Shown: positions 55,346 through 64,000, counted from the first letter of the stretch. The stretch is 64,000 nt of DNA from Dyadobacter sp. CY356 (GCF_021440195.1 NZ_JAJTSZ010000001.1:186001-250000); one strand, 5' to 3'. Notes: generated from the letters alone by a model not told the origin. Made by a program: numbers and translations.

Positions 55346-57637
55346 TTAACGCTTAATTTTTTCTAATTCTTGTTGATTCACTTTTACAGGAAATTTCTGC
55401 TGAAGCTTTTCAAGCCACTGTTTTTCCAATACTTTCTGATATTCATTGATGACACCGCCCCGTGCTTCGGCGAATGTTTTTACTCTGGCCGGTTCAATTT
55501 TTTCTATATCGATCCAATAAGTTAAACCATTGGCAGTCAATGTTTGTTCACCGGCTTCCCATTTAGCCTGACCTAACAATGCATTATTTTTCTGAAAATA
55601 TCCTTCCTGAATAATAACGGCATCCGGCGTCACTGAATTATAGACTTTCTCAACATCTTTTTTAGACTGACTGTAAAACTGAAAACTTATTCTTCTATTA
55701 CGCTCAATTTCGGCAGATTGACGAAAAGATCCGTAATCTTTTTCAAGAATTTTAACAATGGATATATTTTTTGAGCTTAAATACTGAACCGCTTTTCTTA
55801 TTCTGTCGGCTGAAATTGTTTCGGCTTCTGTTGAAGAACGATAACCGGCTACTTCAACAACATAATCCGGATTCTTTTGAAGAATGATATATACATCATA
55901 AAGTTTGTCGATCTGATCCTGTGTCAAATCGCTGGAACCTTCTTTGAATATCAATTCATTCGCTTTTCTTTCCAGTAAATATGGACTTTTTGCAATTGCT
56001 CTTTTTACAGCGTGAAGTGTGGCAGTATCCGGAGCCGTTACAATGGTTCCAAAAGCGCGTTCAGGATAACGGAAATGCTCCATATTTTTTTGATAATATG
56101 CCTGCTGACCGACAGAGTCTGTAAGTGAACGCTGTAAAACATTTTCTTCTGTGAGCAGGTCAAGCAAAACGCCCTGACGGATTTCTGTTATCTGGCTTTT
56201 AAATTCCGGATAAGTTTCTTCCAGGTGCTCTTTTTCGTAAGCAAAAAGACGATCCGTCAGATAATCATTATAATAATGTTTGAAAATAACCTCCGGTGCG
56301 GAGCCCTTTGGTCGTGGTTTCTGCTGTGTTTTGATATAATTTAAAAAAGAAAGTGCTTCGTATGGTCGCTTTTCGATTGTAAATAATACATTGGAAGCCC
56401 AGTCCGTTGATACAGCTTTCATGTAATCCCAGGAACCTGAAATTAGCGTACTGTCAATTAATGGATTAAATAAGGCATATTGATCGGCAAATTCCTGTAC
56501 TGCATATTTGGTGCGAAGACGTTTTGCTGTGGCCTGATCCAAAACCTTTCCTCTGGAATCGGTAACCACTTTTTGTCTCAGAGTTGGTGCCATCACACTA
56601 TATGGTTCCAGATTCTTTTTTTCAATCAGTTTGATGATATGCCAGCCGTAAGACGACAAAACGGGTGCGGCATAAGCATTTGGTTTTGTCAGTGCAAATG
56701 AAGTTTCTTCGACTTCCGGTACCATCTGTCCTGTGCCAAAAGGGGGTAGGAGTCCATGATTTTTGCTGGATTGTTTGTCATCAGAATAGCTTTCTGCAAC
56801 AGCATCCCATTCCTGACCAGACTGAAGCTTTTTATATGCTTCGTCAATCTTAATTTTTGCAGCTGTTTTCTGCGCTTCCGTAGCTTTTTTATCCACTTTC
56901 ACCATGATGTGCGCAATCCTCACCGTTCCCCGGCTTGCCCTGCGATCATTCACTTTGATAATATGATAACCCGTTTTACTTCGTACAGGTTGGGATATTT
57001 TTCCAACAGGCAAATTATAGGCAGTCGTTTCAAATGGATAAACTGTTTGAAAAACCGTAAAATAACCAAGGTCACCTTTGTTATGAACTGCCGACGGATC
57101 TTTGGAAAATTTTGCAGCCATATCACTAAAATCGGCACCTTCTTCCAGTCTGCCGCGTAATGCAACGGCGGCATTGTAGGCATCCATTGTATCTTTCGGT
57201 GAGGCATCTTCCGGAATCGCAATCAAAATATGAGAAGCTTTCACTTCCTGTTTCATCCTCGCGTATGCCTCTGTTGAGAGTTTTTCAACAAGCACTTTGT
57301 CAACCAAAAAGTTTTTGGCCAATTGGTCATAATACGAGTTTATTTCTTCCTTATAATCATTTGTCGTATCCAATCCCTCTTGCCGGGCAGCGAGCATTTT
57401 AATTTTCTGATCGCGGTAGACAGGTAAATATTCCTCTGCTGTAAGCTCTTTGACAGAATCAGAAGCAAATTTATTTTTGGTATAAGAATCTAAAAAATCA
57501 GTTGCGGTAAACTTTTCAGTGCCAATTTGAATAAGCGCAGGTGTTTCAGTAACTACTTGTGTTTTAGGAGCTGAGGTCTTACAGGAATTGAATATAACTG
57601 CGGAAAGCAGAGAAATCAGTATTGGGTATTTAAGCAT
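55346..57637 (-). CDS. Lipoprotein parvulin-type isomerase with an OmpA-like segment
   Basis: The protein has 763 residues from the ATG at 57637. A lipobox ends at about residue 19 (SAVIFNSC), so it is a lipoprotein, probably facing the periplasm. Two PPIC domains lie at about 126-228 (KASHILIAIPEDAS, GDLGYFTVFQTV) and 238-340. At about 559-656 there is a segment with OmpA-like character: LIFKEGSSDL, a VVEVAGY strand, ISADRIRKAV and NRRISFQF. The Asp of the usual peptidoglycan-binding motif is missing. A SurA-like C-terminal helix follows. It heads a probable operon with the SurA-like and MoxR genes. Confidence 0.88.
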   Translation of the reverse strand: MLKYPILISLLSAVIFNSCKTSAPKTQVVTETPALIQIGTEKFTATDFLDSYTKNKFASDSVKELTAEEYLPVYRDQKIKMLAARQEGLDTTNDYKEEINSYYDQLAKNFLVDKVLVEKLSTEAYARMKQEVKASHILIAIPEDASPKDTMDAYNAAVALRGRLEEGADFSDMAAKFSKDPSAVHNKGDLGYFTVFQTVYPFETTAYNLPVGKISQPVRSKTGYHIIKVNDRRASRGTVRIAHIMVKVDKKATEAQKTAAKIKIDEAYKKLQSGQEWDAVAESYSDDKQSSKNHGLLPPFGTGQMVPEVEETSFALTKPNAYAAPVLSSYGWHIIKLIEKKNLEPYSVMAPTLRQKVVTDSRGKVLDQATAKRLRTKYAVQEFADQYALFNPLIDSTLISGSWDYMKAVSTDWASNVLFTIEKRPYEALSFLNYIKTQQKPRPKGSAPEVIFKHYYNDYLTDRLFAYEKEHLEETYPEFKSQITEIRQGVLLDLLTEENVLQRSLTDSVGQQAYYQKNMEHFRYPERAFGTIVTAPDTATLHAVKRAIAKSPYLLERKANELIFKEGSSDLTQDQIDKLYDVYIILQKNPDYVVEVAGYRSSTEAETISADRIRKAVQYLSSKNISIVKILEKDYGSFRQSAEIERNRRISFQFYSQSKKDVEKVYNSVTPDAVIIQEGYFQKNNALLGQAKWEAGEQTLTANGLTYWIDIEKIEPARVKTFAEARGGVINEYQKVLEKQWLEKLQQKFPVKVNQQELEKIKR

Positions 57638-58001
57638 ACGTGTACACAATTCGTAAATCAGAGATTGTTCATCTCCGCATAATTTTAATCTAACTTTTTA
57701 ATAATCTAATTATTGTATTTGCCCAAAGTTATGTCGTTTCATACGAGTATAAAAATAATACGCTGATGAAGGTTTATTTTGTACAGTTAAATTCCCCGGT
57801 ATGGTGTGAAAAATAGTGGAAATACGCTACAATTCAGCAGTATGGATAAAGCATGAAATAACATGTAAAAACTGCCTTTTATGAAAATAAATTTAATCTA
57901 TATGGTTTAAAGAATATTATCAGGAATTATCCTCGTGTTGTAACCATTAGGCATAGAATTTGTGCAAATTTGAGAATACCTTCACTTATTCAGCAATCGC
58001 G
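57638..58001. other. Intergenic region between divergent genes
   Basis: About 360 AT-rich bases lie between the leftward parvulin operon and the rightward DUF2383 gene. It should hold both promoters; no gene, hairpin or repeat was recognised. Confidence 0.5.
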
Positions 58002-58481
58002 ATGGAAGATTCCAAATTACATGAGTTCGTTCTGAAAATAAGCTCGTTATGGAACGAACAAAAAATTAGAGAAGTGCTTTATCTGGAAGCTTTGAAGAAA
58101 GATAGTATGGGGCCTCTCAGAAAAATGCTAACGCAGGGTCATTTCAGTGCCTTAATATTTCAGAAGGAAATTCATTCGATTTACGATTATTTTAAGTGTT
58201 TTCTTACAGACAAAGATCTGATAAGCGATAAGGAAGTAAATTTGAATACAATTGCAGGATTGTATGATCTGGAAGAAAAAGAAGAAGTAACTGACTATTT
58301 GAAAAAAACGGAAGGTAGAATTTTACAGTCTTATAAATCACTTTATAAATATCTGGATAGGGATTTGGAAATCAAACGGGTTGTTGATGAACACCTGAAC
58401 AGAATTTCTGAATTTTATGAAATCCTGTCCAGGTATGACATCGTGCGGATTAAAGATTTAAAGCGCTCTGTTTCGGCCTGA
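58002..58481 (+). CDS. DUF2383-like four-helix protein
   Basis: The product is about 159 residues from the ATG at 58002 (MEDSKLHEFVLK); an upstream ATG at 57960 would add 14 residues. It is all helical and charged, with LKKDSMGPLRKML and QSYKSLYKYLDRDLEIKRVVDEHLNRI blocks arranged like the ferritin-like four-helix DUF2383 (PA2169-type) family. The function is unknown. The stop is directly followed by the stop of the convergent aquaporin gene. Confidence 0.6.
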   Translation: MEDSKLHEFVLKISSLWNEQKIREVLYLEALKKDSMGPLRKMLTQGHFSALIFQKEIHSIYDYFKCFLTDKDLISDKEVNLNTIAGLYDLEEKEEVTDYLKKTEGRILQSYKSLYKYLDRDLEIKRVVDEHLNRISEFYEILSRYDIVRIKDLKRSVSA

Positions 58482-59162
58482 TCAGTCTTCGCTCGAAAGG
58501 AATTTGTAAACAATTCCTGCCAATGCTGCTCCAACCACCGGTGCTACAATAAATAACCAAAGCTGCTCTGTTGCCCAGCCACCAACAAATAATGCCTGAC
58601 TGATACTTCTTGCAGGATTAACCGAGGTGTTCGTAACAGGAATACTGATCAGGTGAATCAATGTTAATGCCAAACCGATCGCTATTCCTGCAAATCCGCC
58701 TGCTGCTTTTTTATCAGTCGCACCAAGAATAATAATCAGGAACATAAAAGTCATTACGATTTCTGTAACAAGTGCTGCCGCCATGCTGTATTTTCCCGGG
58801 GAATGATCACCATATCCATTTGCGGCAAAATCTCCGATCGTGCTGCCATTTCCGGTTATGATAAATGATAAAACCGTTGCTGCGGCAATTCCGCCCAGGA
58901 TCTGTGCAACGATGTAAGGCAATAAATCTTTCCCCGAAAACCTGCCGCCAATCCATAGCCCAACGGATACTGCCGGATTAAGATGCGCTCCTGAAATGTG
59001 TCCGAGTGAATAAGCAATGGTCAATACTGTTAATCCAAAGGCAAAGGAAACGCCAAGCAGGCCAATTCCTACATGTGGAAATGCTGCTGCAAGAGCCGCA
59101 CTTCCGCAACCGCCTAAAACCAACCAAAATGTCCCGATAAATTCTGCTGCGTACTTTTTCAT
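58482..59162 (-). CDS. aqpZ: Aquaporin Z
   Basis: The 226-residue protein has six transmembrane helices and both NPA motifs, HLNPAVSVG near residue 62 and TSVNPARS near residue 178, with the conserved Arg after the second. The spacing and the [13 protein letters not shown] block are typical of water-selective aquaporin Z. It passes water, and perhaps small uncharged solutes, across the inner membrane. It is monocistronic and convergent with the DUF2383 gene. Confidence 0.95.
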   Translation of the reverse strand: MKKYAAEFIGTFWLVLGGCGSAALAAAFPHVGIGLLGVSFAFGLTVLTIAYSLGHISGAHLNPAVSVGLWIGGRFSGKDLLPYIVAQILGGIAAATVLSFIITGNGSTIGDFAANGYGDHSPGKYSMAAALVTEIVMTFMFLIIILGATDKKAAGGFAGIAIGLALTLIHLISIPVTNTSVNPARSISQALFVGGWATEQLWLFIVAPVVGAALAGIVYKFLSSED

Positions 59163-59252
59163 GTGTGTATAGTATTATGTTTAAAAGTGTGATAATTGTT
59201 TTTGGAATAATAGACGCAATTAGCGTTTGCAGGTCACAGTTAGCTGAAAATC

Positions 59253-59297
59253 AAAAAGCCCGGAAATGTAAATCGGGTTTACATTTCCGGGCTTTTT
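59253..59297. terminator. Bidirectional-looking terminator hairpin
   Basis: AAAAAGCCCGGAAATGTAAA and its perfect complement enclose a 5-nt loop (TCGGG). It lies downstream of the VOC gene on the minus strand and upstream of aqpZ, and probably ends VOC gene transcription. Confidence 0.85.
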
Positions 59298-59315
59298 GTG
59301 TTAAATATCAGACTG

Positions 59316-59705
59316 CTATGCTTCGTAAAGTTCTATGGGAAGATCGTCAGGATCTGCAAAAAAAGTGAATTTTTTACCTGTGAATTCATCAATTCGTATT
59401 GGTTCCGGATGTACATCTCTTTTTTCAAGTTCTGCAATGGCCTCTTCAATATTTTCGACCTGAAAAGCCAGATGGCGCAGCCCTGTTGCTTCTGGTCGCG
59501 ACGGACGTTTGGGAGGTTCGGGAAATGAAAATAATTCGATACAATATTGACCATTTAAAGAAAGATCAAGTTTGAAAGATTGTCTTTCCGCACGGTTCAC
59601 TTCTCTGTCAATCGTAAAACCTAAAACATCAGTATAAAAACTTTTCGACTTTTCGTAGTCTGATGCGATAATGGCAATATGATGTATTCCTTTCAGTTGC
59701 AGCAT
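59316..59705 (-). CDS. VOC-family (glyoxalase-like) protein, YaeR/GloA2 type
   Basis: The 129-residue protein has the paired beta-alpha-beta modules of the vicinal oxygen chelate fold: LKGIHHIAIIASDYEKSKSFYTDVLGF, later GLRHLAFQVENIEEAIAEL and the terminal FFADPDDLPIELYEA. Putative metal ligands are H8 or H9, E in QYCIELF, H in LRHLAF and E in PIELYE. It resembles the YaeR/GloA2 group, whose substrate is unclear. It is flanked by terminators and seems to be transcribed alone. Confidence 0.88.
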   Translation of the reverse strand: MLQLKGIHHIAIIASDYEKSKSFYTDVLGFTIDREVNRAERQSFKLDLSLNGQYCIELFSFPEPPKRPSRPEATGLRHLAFQVENIEEAIAELEKRDVHPEPIRIDEFTGKKFTFFADPDDLPIELYEA

Positions 59706-59766
59706 TTGATAAGATTAAATTTTGTAAACAAAAAAAGAAAGTTAGTTTTTTGGATTTAAAATACAA

Positions 59767-59798
59767 ATCCGCCGAACGATTTTATTCATCCGGCGGAT
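59767..59798. terminator. Hairpin between DUF5009 and VOC genes
   Basis: ATCCGCCG and CGGCGGAT form an 8-bp stem with a long loop in the gap after the DUF5009 gene on the minus strand. On that strand it is followed by a moderately T-rich sequence, so it could be a weak terminator. Confidence 0.5.
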
Positions 59799-59822
59799 AG
59801 AAACGCACTGTGTTGAGTAAAG

Positions 59823-61016
59823 TTAAATCTTGATAAATAGTTTCTTTTTGTACATCCAGTATAAGATCCAGAATTCTACAAGTAGTATTATGGTGCCGCT
59901 TACAAGCGTGCGATAAGCCTCTCCAAATATCAGATCATAATGCTGACTGATATTAGTACGGAAAGACTGGTCAATAAAATCATTTATTGTATGCGCAAAA
60001 ATGTAGGCTGCAATGGAGTTGGTACCGATCACGATTAATGGCAGAAACCAGGATTTGTTTTCTTTTACATCGACAATAAAATAAAATCCTGCCAAAAGAA
60101 GGAAACACCATCCGCCACTGAACAACGTCCAGGCCGGCGTCCAGATACGTTTCACAATGGGATTAATTCCGGTAAGATTTAAAGTGATGGCAATCACAAA
60201 AAGTAGGGCTGCTGTTATCACAAAACGTTTGATAAGCCAGGATGAAGATTCCGCGTTTTTCAACCATTTTCCGGCAATTAATCCCAGCGTCATCGTTCCC
60301 AACGTAGGTATAAAACTGAGCGTACTATATCCTCCACCGTTAAAGTGGAAAGGACTTTCTCTCGGAAAAATATTCATAAACCACCGGTCGAACGCCCAGG
60401 CTGCGTTTGTATTTTTATTCCAGTGCGCCGCGAAACCTTGTAAATTATGTTCCCAATCCGCGGTAGTGCCCGTTTCTGCCCAATCAAAATAGGGGCCGGG
60501 AAGTGGGTAAACGGCAAAGAATATTCCGTAACCTAAAAGTATAAATGCCAAAGCCGTCCATTGCACACGCTCTGAGCGGAAACCCAAAGCAAACAGAAAT
60601 GGATAACCAAGACCGATTTGCGTCAACGTATCTTCAAAAGTAAAGTTGGTCTGATCGCGGTGCATGGATCGTAAAAAGATACCAAGCAGAATTAATATCA
60701 ACGAGCGTCTTAAAGTATGAAACCACATCATACCGGTTGTTTGCTGATTGCTGGCTCTGCTTGCCATGGAATAGGGCAGGGCAACACCAACTAAAAATGA
60801 GAACGATGGTTGTATCAGATCATGCAGTGAGCATCCGACCCAGGAAACGTGGCTTTGCTGATAGTGAAGAAAAGCCCAGAAAGCACTGTCAGGCAGAGCT
60901 TCCGACACTTTGTTAAAACTTAAAACTTCGCCCATCATGAGCAGCATTACAAAACCGCGGTATGCATCAACAGAGGAAACCCGTTGAGGAATGGCTGGCA
61001 AGGAAAAATCTTTCAA
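59823..61016 (-). CDS. DUF5009 / heparan-alpha-glucosaminide acetyltransferase-like membrane protein
   Basis: The 397-residue protein has about ten transmembrane segments and the family opening R-x-x-S-V-D-A-Y-R-G-F (RVSSVDAYRGFVMLLM), followed by HVSWVGCSLHDLIQPSFSFLVGVALPYS. This pattern marks the bacterial relatives of HGSNAT acyltransferases, which transfer acetyl groups to sugars across membranes. The substrate is unknown; a cell-surface or glycan acetylation role is likely by analogy. It is flanked by hairpin terminators. Confidence 0.88.
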   Translation of the reverse strand: MKDFSLPAIPQRVSSVDAYRGFVMLLMMGEVLSFNKVSEALPDSAFWAFLHYQQSHVSWVGCSLHDLIQPSFSFLVGVALPYSMASRASNQQTTGMMWFHTLRRSLILILLGIFLRSMHRDQTNFTFEDTLTQIGLGYPFLFALGFRSERVQWTALAFILLGYGIFFAVYPLPGPYFDWAETGTTADWEHNLQGFAAHWNKNTNAAWAFDRWFMNIFPRESPFHFNGGGYSTLSFIPTLGTMTLGLIAGKWLKNAESSSWLIKRFVITAALLFVIAITLNLTGINPIVKRIWTPAWTLFSGGWCFLLLAGFYFIVDVKENKSWFLPLIVIGTNSIAAYIFAHTINDFIDQSFRTNISQHYDLIFGEAYRTLVSGTIILLVEFWILYWMYKKKLFIKI

Positions 61017-61116
61017 TGTAAAGTGGGTTAGGATTTACAAAACAGGCTCATCCTTTGGGACGATCTCACAATGTACTACAAGTTATTTATCAAAAAAGGC
61101 TATTGGTGTCAAAAGC

Positions 61117-61150
61117 AAAAACCCCGCCGGATATACCCGGTGGGGTTTTT
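61117..61150. terminator. Rho-independent terminator
   Basis: AAAAACCCCGCCGG and CCGGTGGGGTTTTT (one G-T or mismatch) pair around ATATAC. It lies downstream of the GMC oxidoreductase gene on the minus strand, before the DUF5009 gene. Confidence 0.85.
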
Positions 61151-61178
61151 TAATCATATTAATACAAAAAAGATCCTG

Positions 61179-62897
61179 TTATAGATTCATCTTTTTAAGC
61201 TCCTTCACCGCATGGTCCGCAGCACGTGCTGTCATAGCCATATAAGTAAGTGATGGGTTAACACATGAAGATGATGTCATAAAGGCACCGTCGGTCATGT
61301 AGACGTTTTCTGCACCCCAAACCTGATTGTTTTTATTCAAAACAGAAGTTTTAGGATCGTTACCCATACGGGCAGTACCCATTTCATGGATACCAATTCC
61401 AGGATGTTTTGACTCATCGTTATATTTTGATACGTTTTTCAAACCAGCCGCTTCCAACATTTCAGCAGCATCGTTCATCATATCAACACGCATTTTCTTT
61501 TCGTTGTCTCCGTAAGCAGCATCAAAAACCACTACTGGAAGTCCCCATTTATCTTTTTTGGTAGAAGAAAGTGTGAAACGGTTTTTTTCGTCAGCAAGCA
61601 TTTCGCCAAATCCACCAAGATTCATACTCCATCCGCCAGGCTGCGAAAGTTCCTTTTTGAATTCAGCACCGAAACCATCCATTCCGGCTCCGCGTCCCCA
61701 GCTGTCGCGGCTCGCACCACCCTGATAGCCAAATCCTCTAAGGTAATCACGTTTATCAGTACCCCAGTTACGGTAACGCGGAACGTAAACACCATTTGCG
61801 CGACGTCCGAAATAATATTTATCTTCATAACCTTCCATATCGCCACGGGCTCCAACAGCAAGATGGTGATCCATAATATTACGGCCAACCTGATCGCTGT
61901 CATTACCAAAACCATTCGGGAATCTTTTTGATTTCGAGTTCAAAAGGATTGACGCAGAAGCAATGGCGGAAGCGTTAAGGAAAATAACTTTTGCAAAATA
62001 TTCCTTCGTTTCCATTGTATTCTGGTTGATCGTACGAACGCCGGTTGCTTTACCAAGCTTGTCGTCGTAGATCACTTCGGTTACAATTGTATCAGGAATC
62101 AAAGTAAGATTTCCGGTTTTTGTTGCAGCTGGCAAAGTTGCAGCCTGCGTACTGAAATATGCACCATATGGACAGCCTCGCATACACATGTTACGGAACT
62201 GACAGGCAGCACGTCCTAATTCTGTATGTACTGCATTTGGCTGCGTTAAATGTGCAGCGCGTCCCATGATCACGTGACGGCCTGCAAATTTCTTTTCAAT
62301 TTCGCCTTTAACCGTTTTTTCAACACAGTTCATTTGCATCGGAGGAAGGTAATTACCGTCTGGTAATACATCCAATCCATCTTTTGCACCACTGATACCT
62401 GCGAATTTCTCTACGTAATCATACCACGGAGCGATGTCGTTATAACGGATCGGCCAGTCGATTGAGATACCATCTTTGGCGTTCGCTTCAAAATCTGCCG
62501 GGTTCAGGCGGTAGCTCTGACGACCCCACAAAAGTGAGCGGCCACCTACGTGATAGGCACGAATCCAGTCAAATCCTCTTGTTTCTTCGTATGGATTTTC
62601 TTTATCGTTTTCAAAAAGATATCTGTGCTCTTCATTTGCTGTGTAACCCGTACGCATTCCAGCCCAGTATTCTTCTTTGGCAACGGTAGTCACACGTCCG
62701 CGGTGTTCAAATTCCCAGGGAGCCAGTGTGGCGGTTTTGTAATCGGTAATATGTTTAATGTCACGCCCGCGTTCGAGCATAACCACTTTCAGTCCTTTTT
62801 CAGTTAACTCTTTAGCAGCCCATCCTCCGCTTATACCAGAACCAACGACGATTGCATCGTACGTTACTTCCTTTTGACCTTTCAGGTTTAAATTCAT
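61179..62897 (-). CDS. GMC-family FAD-dependent oxidoreductase
   Basis: The 572-residue protein has the FAD-binding Rossmann motif VVGSGISGGWAAKEL (about residues 16-30), a GGRSLLWGRQSYR block, and the GMC C-terminal IHEMGTARMG and NPSLTYMAMTARAADH. A CQFRNMCMRGCPYG segment has a cluster of cysteines of a type common in Bacteroidota members. It likely oxidises a sugar or polyol. The subunit-3-like protein gene is 75 bp upstream on the same strand, so the two should form a complex. A cytochrome partner is not in the window. Confidence 0.92.
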   Translation of the reverse strand: MNLNLKGQKEVTYDAIVVGSGISGGWAAKELTEKGLKVVMLERGRDIKHITDYKTATLAPWEFEHRGRVTTVAKEEYWAGMRTGYTANEEHRYLFENDKENPYEETRGFDWIRAYHVGGRSLLWGRQSYRLNPADFEANAKDGISIDWPIRYNDIAPWYDYVEKFAGISGAKDGLDVLPDGNYLPPMQMNCVEKTVKGEIEKKFAGRHVIMGRAAHLTQPNAVHTELGRAACQFRNMCMRGCPYGAYFSTQAATLPAATKTGNLTLIPDTIVTEVIYDDKLGKATGVRTINQNTMETKEYFAKVIFLNASAIASASILLNSKSKRFPNGFGNDSDQVGRNIMDHHLAVGARGDMEGYEDKYYFGRRANGVYVPRYRNWGTDKRDYLRGFGYQGGASRDSWGRGAGMDGFGAEFKKELSQPGGWSMNLGGFGEMLADEKNRFTLSSTKKDKWGLPVVVFDAAYGDNEKKMRVDMMNDAAEMLEAAGLKNVSKYNDESKHPGIGIHEMGTARMGNDPKTSVLNKNNQVWGAENVYMTDGAFMTSSSCVNPSLTYMAMTARAADHAVKELKKMNL

Positions 62898-62972
62898 AGT
62901 GAAATGATATTATAACTTAATGATAACCAGTTTTTTGCAAGCTTCAATTACTTAAAGCTTTTTAAATTAAAA

Positions 62973-63575
62973 CTACATAGCCCAGGCTTTCTGACCAGGT
63001 TTCAAGTCGATACAGCCATCGTAACGGCCCGGTACCGGAACGTAATCCAAAGCCAGCGTAGCACCAGGTTCAGATGTAAAGTATCCAAGAAGTGTAAGTT
63101 CTTTGATCAGTTTGAAGAAAGGAACACCCTGGTCATCAGTATATTCTTTTCCAGCCTCTGTGAATTTCTTACGTTCCTCGCTTGCTTTATCAGAATCTGT
63201 TTTGGCGGAAGCTTCCAGTTCTTTTAAAATCTTTGTCTGATCTGCCGGAGAAGCTTTCAGGAAATCTTTCTTTTCAAGTTCTTTCAACCCTTTGGCAAAA
63301 CTATCCTGATCTTTTCCCGCATAACATTCTTTGATCATCTTCTCGATGAACTCGCCAACCTTGGCATCTTTTGCACCAGGGGTATCAGTTTTAGGGATAA
63401 TAATTTCAGCAACTTCGGAAACTAAATTTTTTTGATCCGCCGAGAAAGGAAAAGTCAGCGCAGTCGACGTTTCTGTCGACGATTTGCAGCCCTCCAGAAA
63501 AGCCAGCATGGTCGGGGCGGAAAGCGTACCACCCATCAATAGTGCCACACGGGCAATTGCGTCACGTCTTTTCAT
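62973..63575 (-). CDS. Gluconate 2-dehydrogenase subunit 3 family protein
   Basis: The 200-residue protein begins MKRRDAIARVALLMGGTLSA, a twin-arginine-like signal that would export the folded complex. It then matches the gluconate-2-dehydrogenase subunit 3 family: LVSEVAEIIIPKTDTPGAKDAKVGEFIEKMI followed by a helical body and a GYFTSEPGATLALDYVPVPGRY end. The small subunit accompanies a GMC flavoprotein, here the next gene. It may carry the large subunit through the Tat pathway. Confidence 0.92.
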   Translation of the reverse strand: MKRRDAIARVALLMGGTLSAPTMLAFLEGCKSSTETSTALTFPFSADQKNLVSEVAEIIIPKTDTPGAKDAKVGEFIEKMIKECYAGKDQDSFAKGLKELEKKDFLKASPADQTKILKELEASAKTDSDKASEERKKFTEAGKEYTDDQGVPFFKLIKELTLLGYFTSEPGATLALDYVPVPGRYDGCIDLKPGQKAWAM

Positions 63576-63806
63576 TTTATATACTTATAAGGTTAACAAT
63601 CCAAAGTGTAATTATACATTCGATTAATGCAATTAAGAACAACCCGGCTAATTTATGAAATATTCTCTATTATTGTCTGGTTAGAACAATTCTATATTAC
63701 GGGAATATATTGTAACTAATTGATAATTAATAGTATAATGAAATAGGCTAAAACAGTCTATTTGTTTAATTTTTTTTAGAGAAGAGGGTTCTTGTAAACA
63801 CAATTT
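63576..63806. other. Promoter region of the GMC operon, no gene seen
   Basis: About 230 AT-rich bases upstream of the leftward subunit-3 gene. No gene, repeat or strong hairpin was recognised; it should contain the promoter of the two-gene unit. Confidence 0.45.
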
Positions 63807-63995
63807 TCACAGAACGGTAAACGACCTATAAAACCAGTAAATTGCATCCGCGGATATCAGAATTATCAAAACGGCCCATAACATAAAAAGTACCGGATTC
63901 TGCGCCGAATCTACCCAGATCCTGGGTTTCGATGAATGAGCAGCTGTCCAGATTTGCCAGATCAATAATATTGATGCCGCCGGTTTTTGAGCCTG
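63807..63995 (-). CDS. Possible small membrane protein or gene end at the window edge
   Basis: On the minus strand, one frame is open from 63995 to a TGA at 63807 (62 codons after an in-frame stop at 63998-63996). Its product contains an amphipathic WQIWTAAHSSKPRIWVD segment and a hydrophobic helix (NPVLFMLWAVLIILISADAI) followed by a basic end. That looks like a real single-pass membrane segment. No ATG starts it; TTG at about 63965 is a candidate. It may instead be the end of a longer gene in a frame-disturbed region just outside the window. Confidence 0.25.
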   Translation of the reverse strand, partial: QAQKPAASILLIWQIWTAAHSSKPRIWVDSAQNPVLFMLWAVLIILISADAIYWFYRSFTVL

Positions 63996-64000
63996 CTAAA

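Overview
The window looks like chromosome from a Bacteroidota bacterium of the order Cytophagales, most like Dyadobacter or a close relative in the Spirosomaceae. This rests on remembered family resemblance and style, not on a search. Supporting signs are weak or absent Shine-Dalgarno sequences, a TonB-dependent receptor with a carboxypeptidase-regulatory-like N-terminus, a GxxExxY protein, a DUF1835 protein, a DUF5009 protein, a two-lipoyl-domain pyruvate dehydrogenase E2, a GMC oxidoreductase paired with a gluconate-dehydrogenase-subunit-3-like protein, and paired large parvulins. No phage, plasmid, CRISPR array or insertion sequence was seen. One tRNA gene (Leu, anticodon CAA) is present.

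Layout. 1-5 kb: a PhyH-type dioxygenase, a decayed 2'-5' RNA ligase-like gene, tRNA-Leu, and an orphan MacB-like permease divergent from a secreted protein of unknown function. 5-14.6 kb: a tripartite export operon (membrane fusion protein, TolC-like channel, ABC ATPase, two MacB/FtsX permeases), then a GxxExxY nuclease-fold gene framed by inverted repeat-like sequence, then an NtrC-type response regulator and its histidine kinase. 14.6-20.5 kb: a leftward block with a beta-CASP metallo-hydrolase, accA, a HAD hydrolase, an M50 protease, a PlsC-like acyltransferase and a phosphotriesterase-like lipid-free hydrolase. 20.8-28.6 kb: a PBP4-type peptidase, a GNAT protein, hslV, pyruvate dehydrogenase E2, lepA and a DUF819 membrane protein. 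28.8-37 kb: a TonB-dependent receptor, a very large cytoplasmic CZB-PAS histidine kinase and a glycosidase-like secreted protein. 37-45 kb: transporters (EamA, MFS, FUSC, an HPP-ClC pair) and two acetyltransferases. 45-47 kb: the ohrR-ohr peroxide module and ferritin. 47-53 kb: a palindromic repeat, glnS, truA, a DUF1835 protein and an aldehyde dehydrogenase. 52.8-57.6 kb: MoxR and two parvulin-type periplasmic foldases, one with an OmpA-like segment. 58-64 kb: a DUF2383 protein, aquaporin, a VOC protein, a DUF5009 acyltransferase-like protein, the GMC/subunit-3 pair and an unresolved small membrane ORF at the right edge.

Most genes are housekeeping or envelope functions. The parts least explained by ordinary annotation are the exporter operon with its intergenic hairpins and GxxExxY insert, the parvulin with an OmpA-like segment, the CZB sensor kinase, the HPP-ClC pair and the 47.4-47.6 kb palindromic element. 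I did not find a clear, wholly new defence or mobile system; the repeat-framed GxxExxY gene is the closest candidate.
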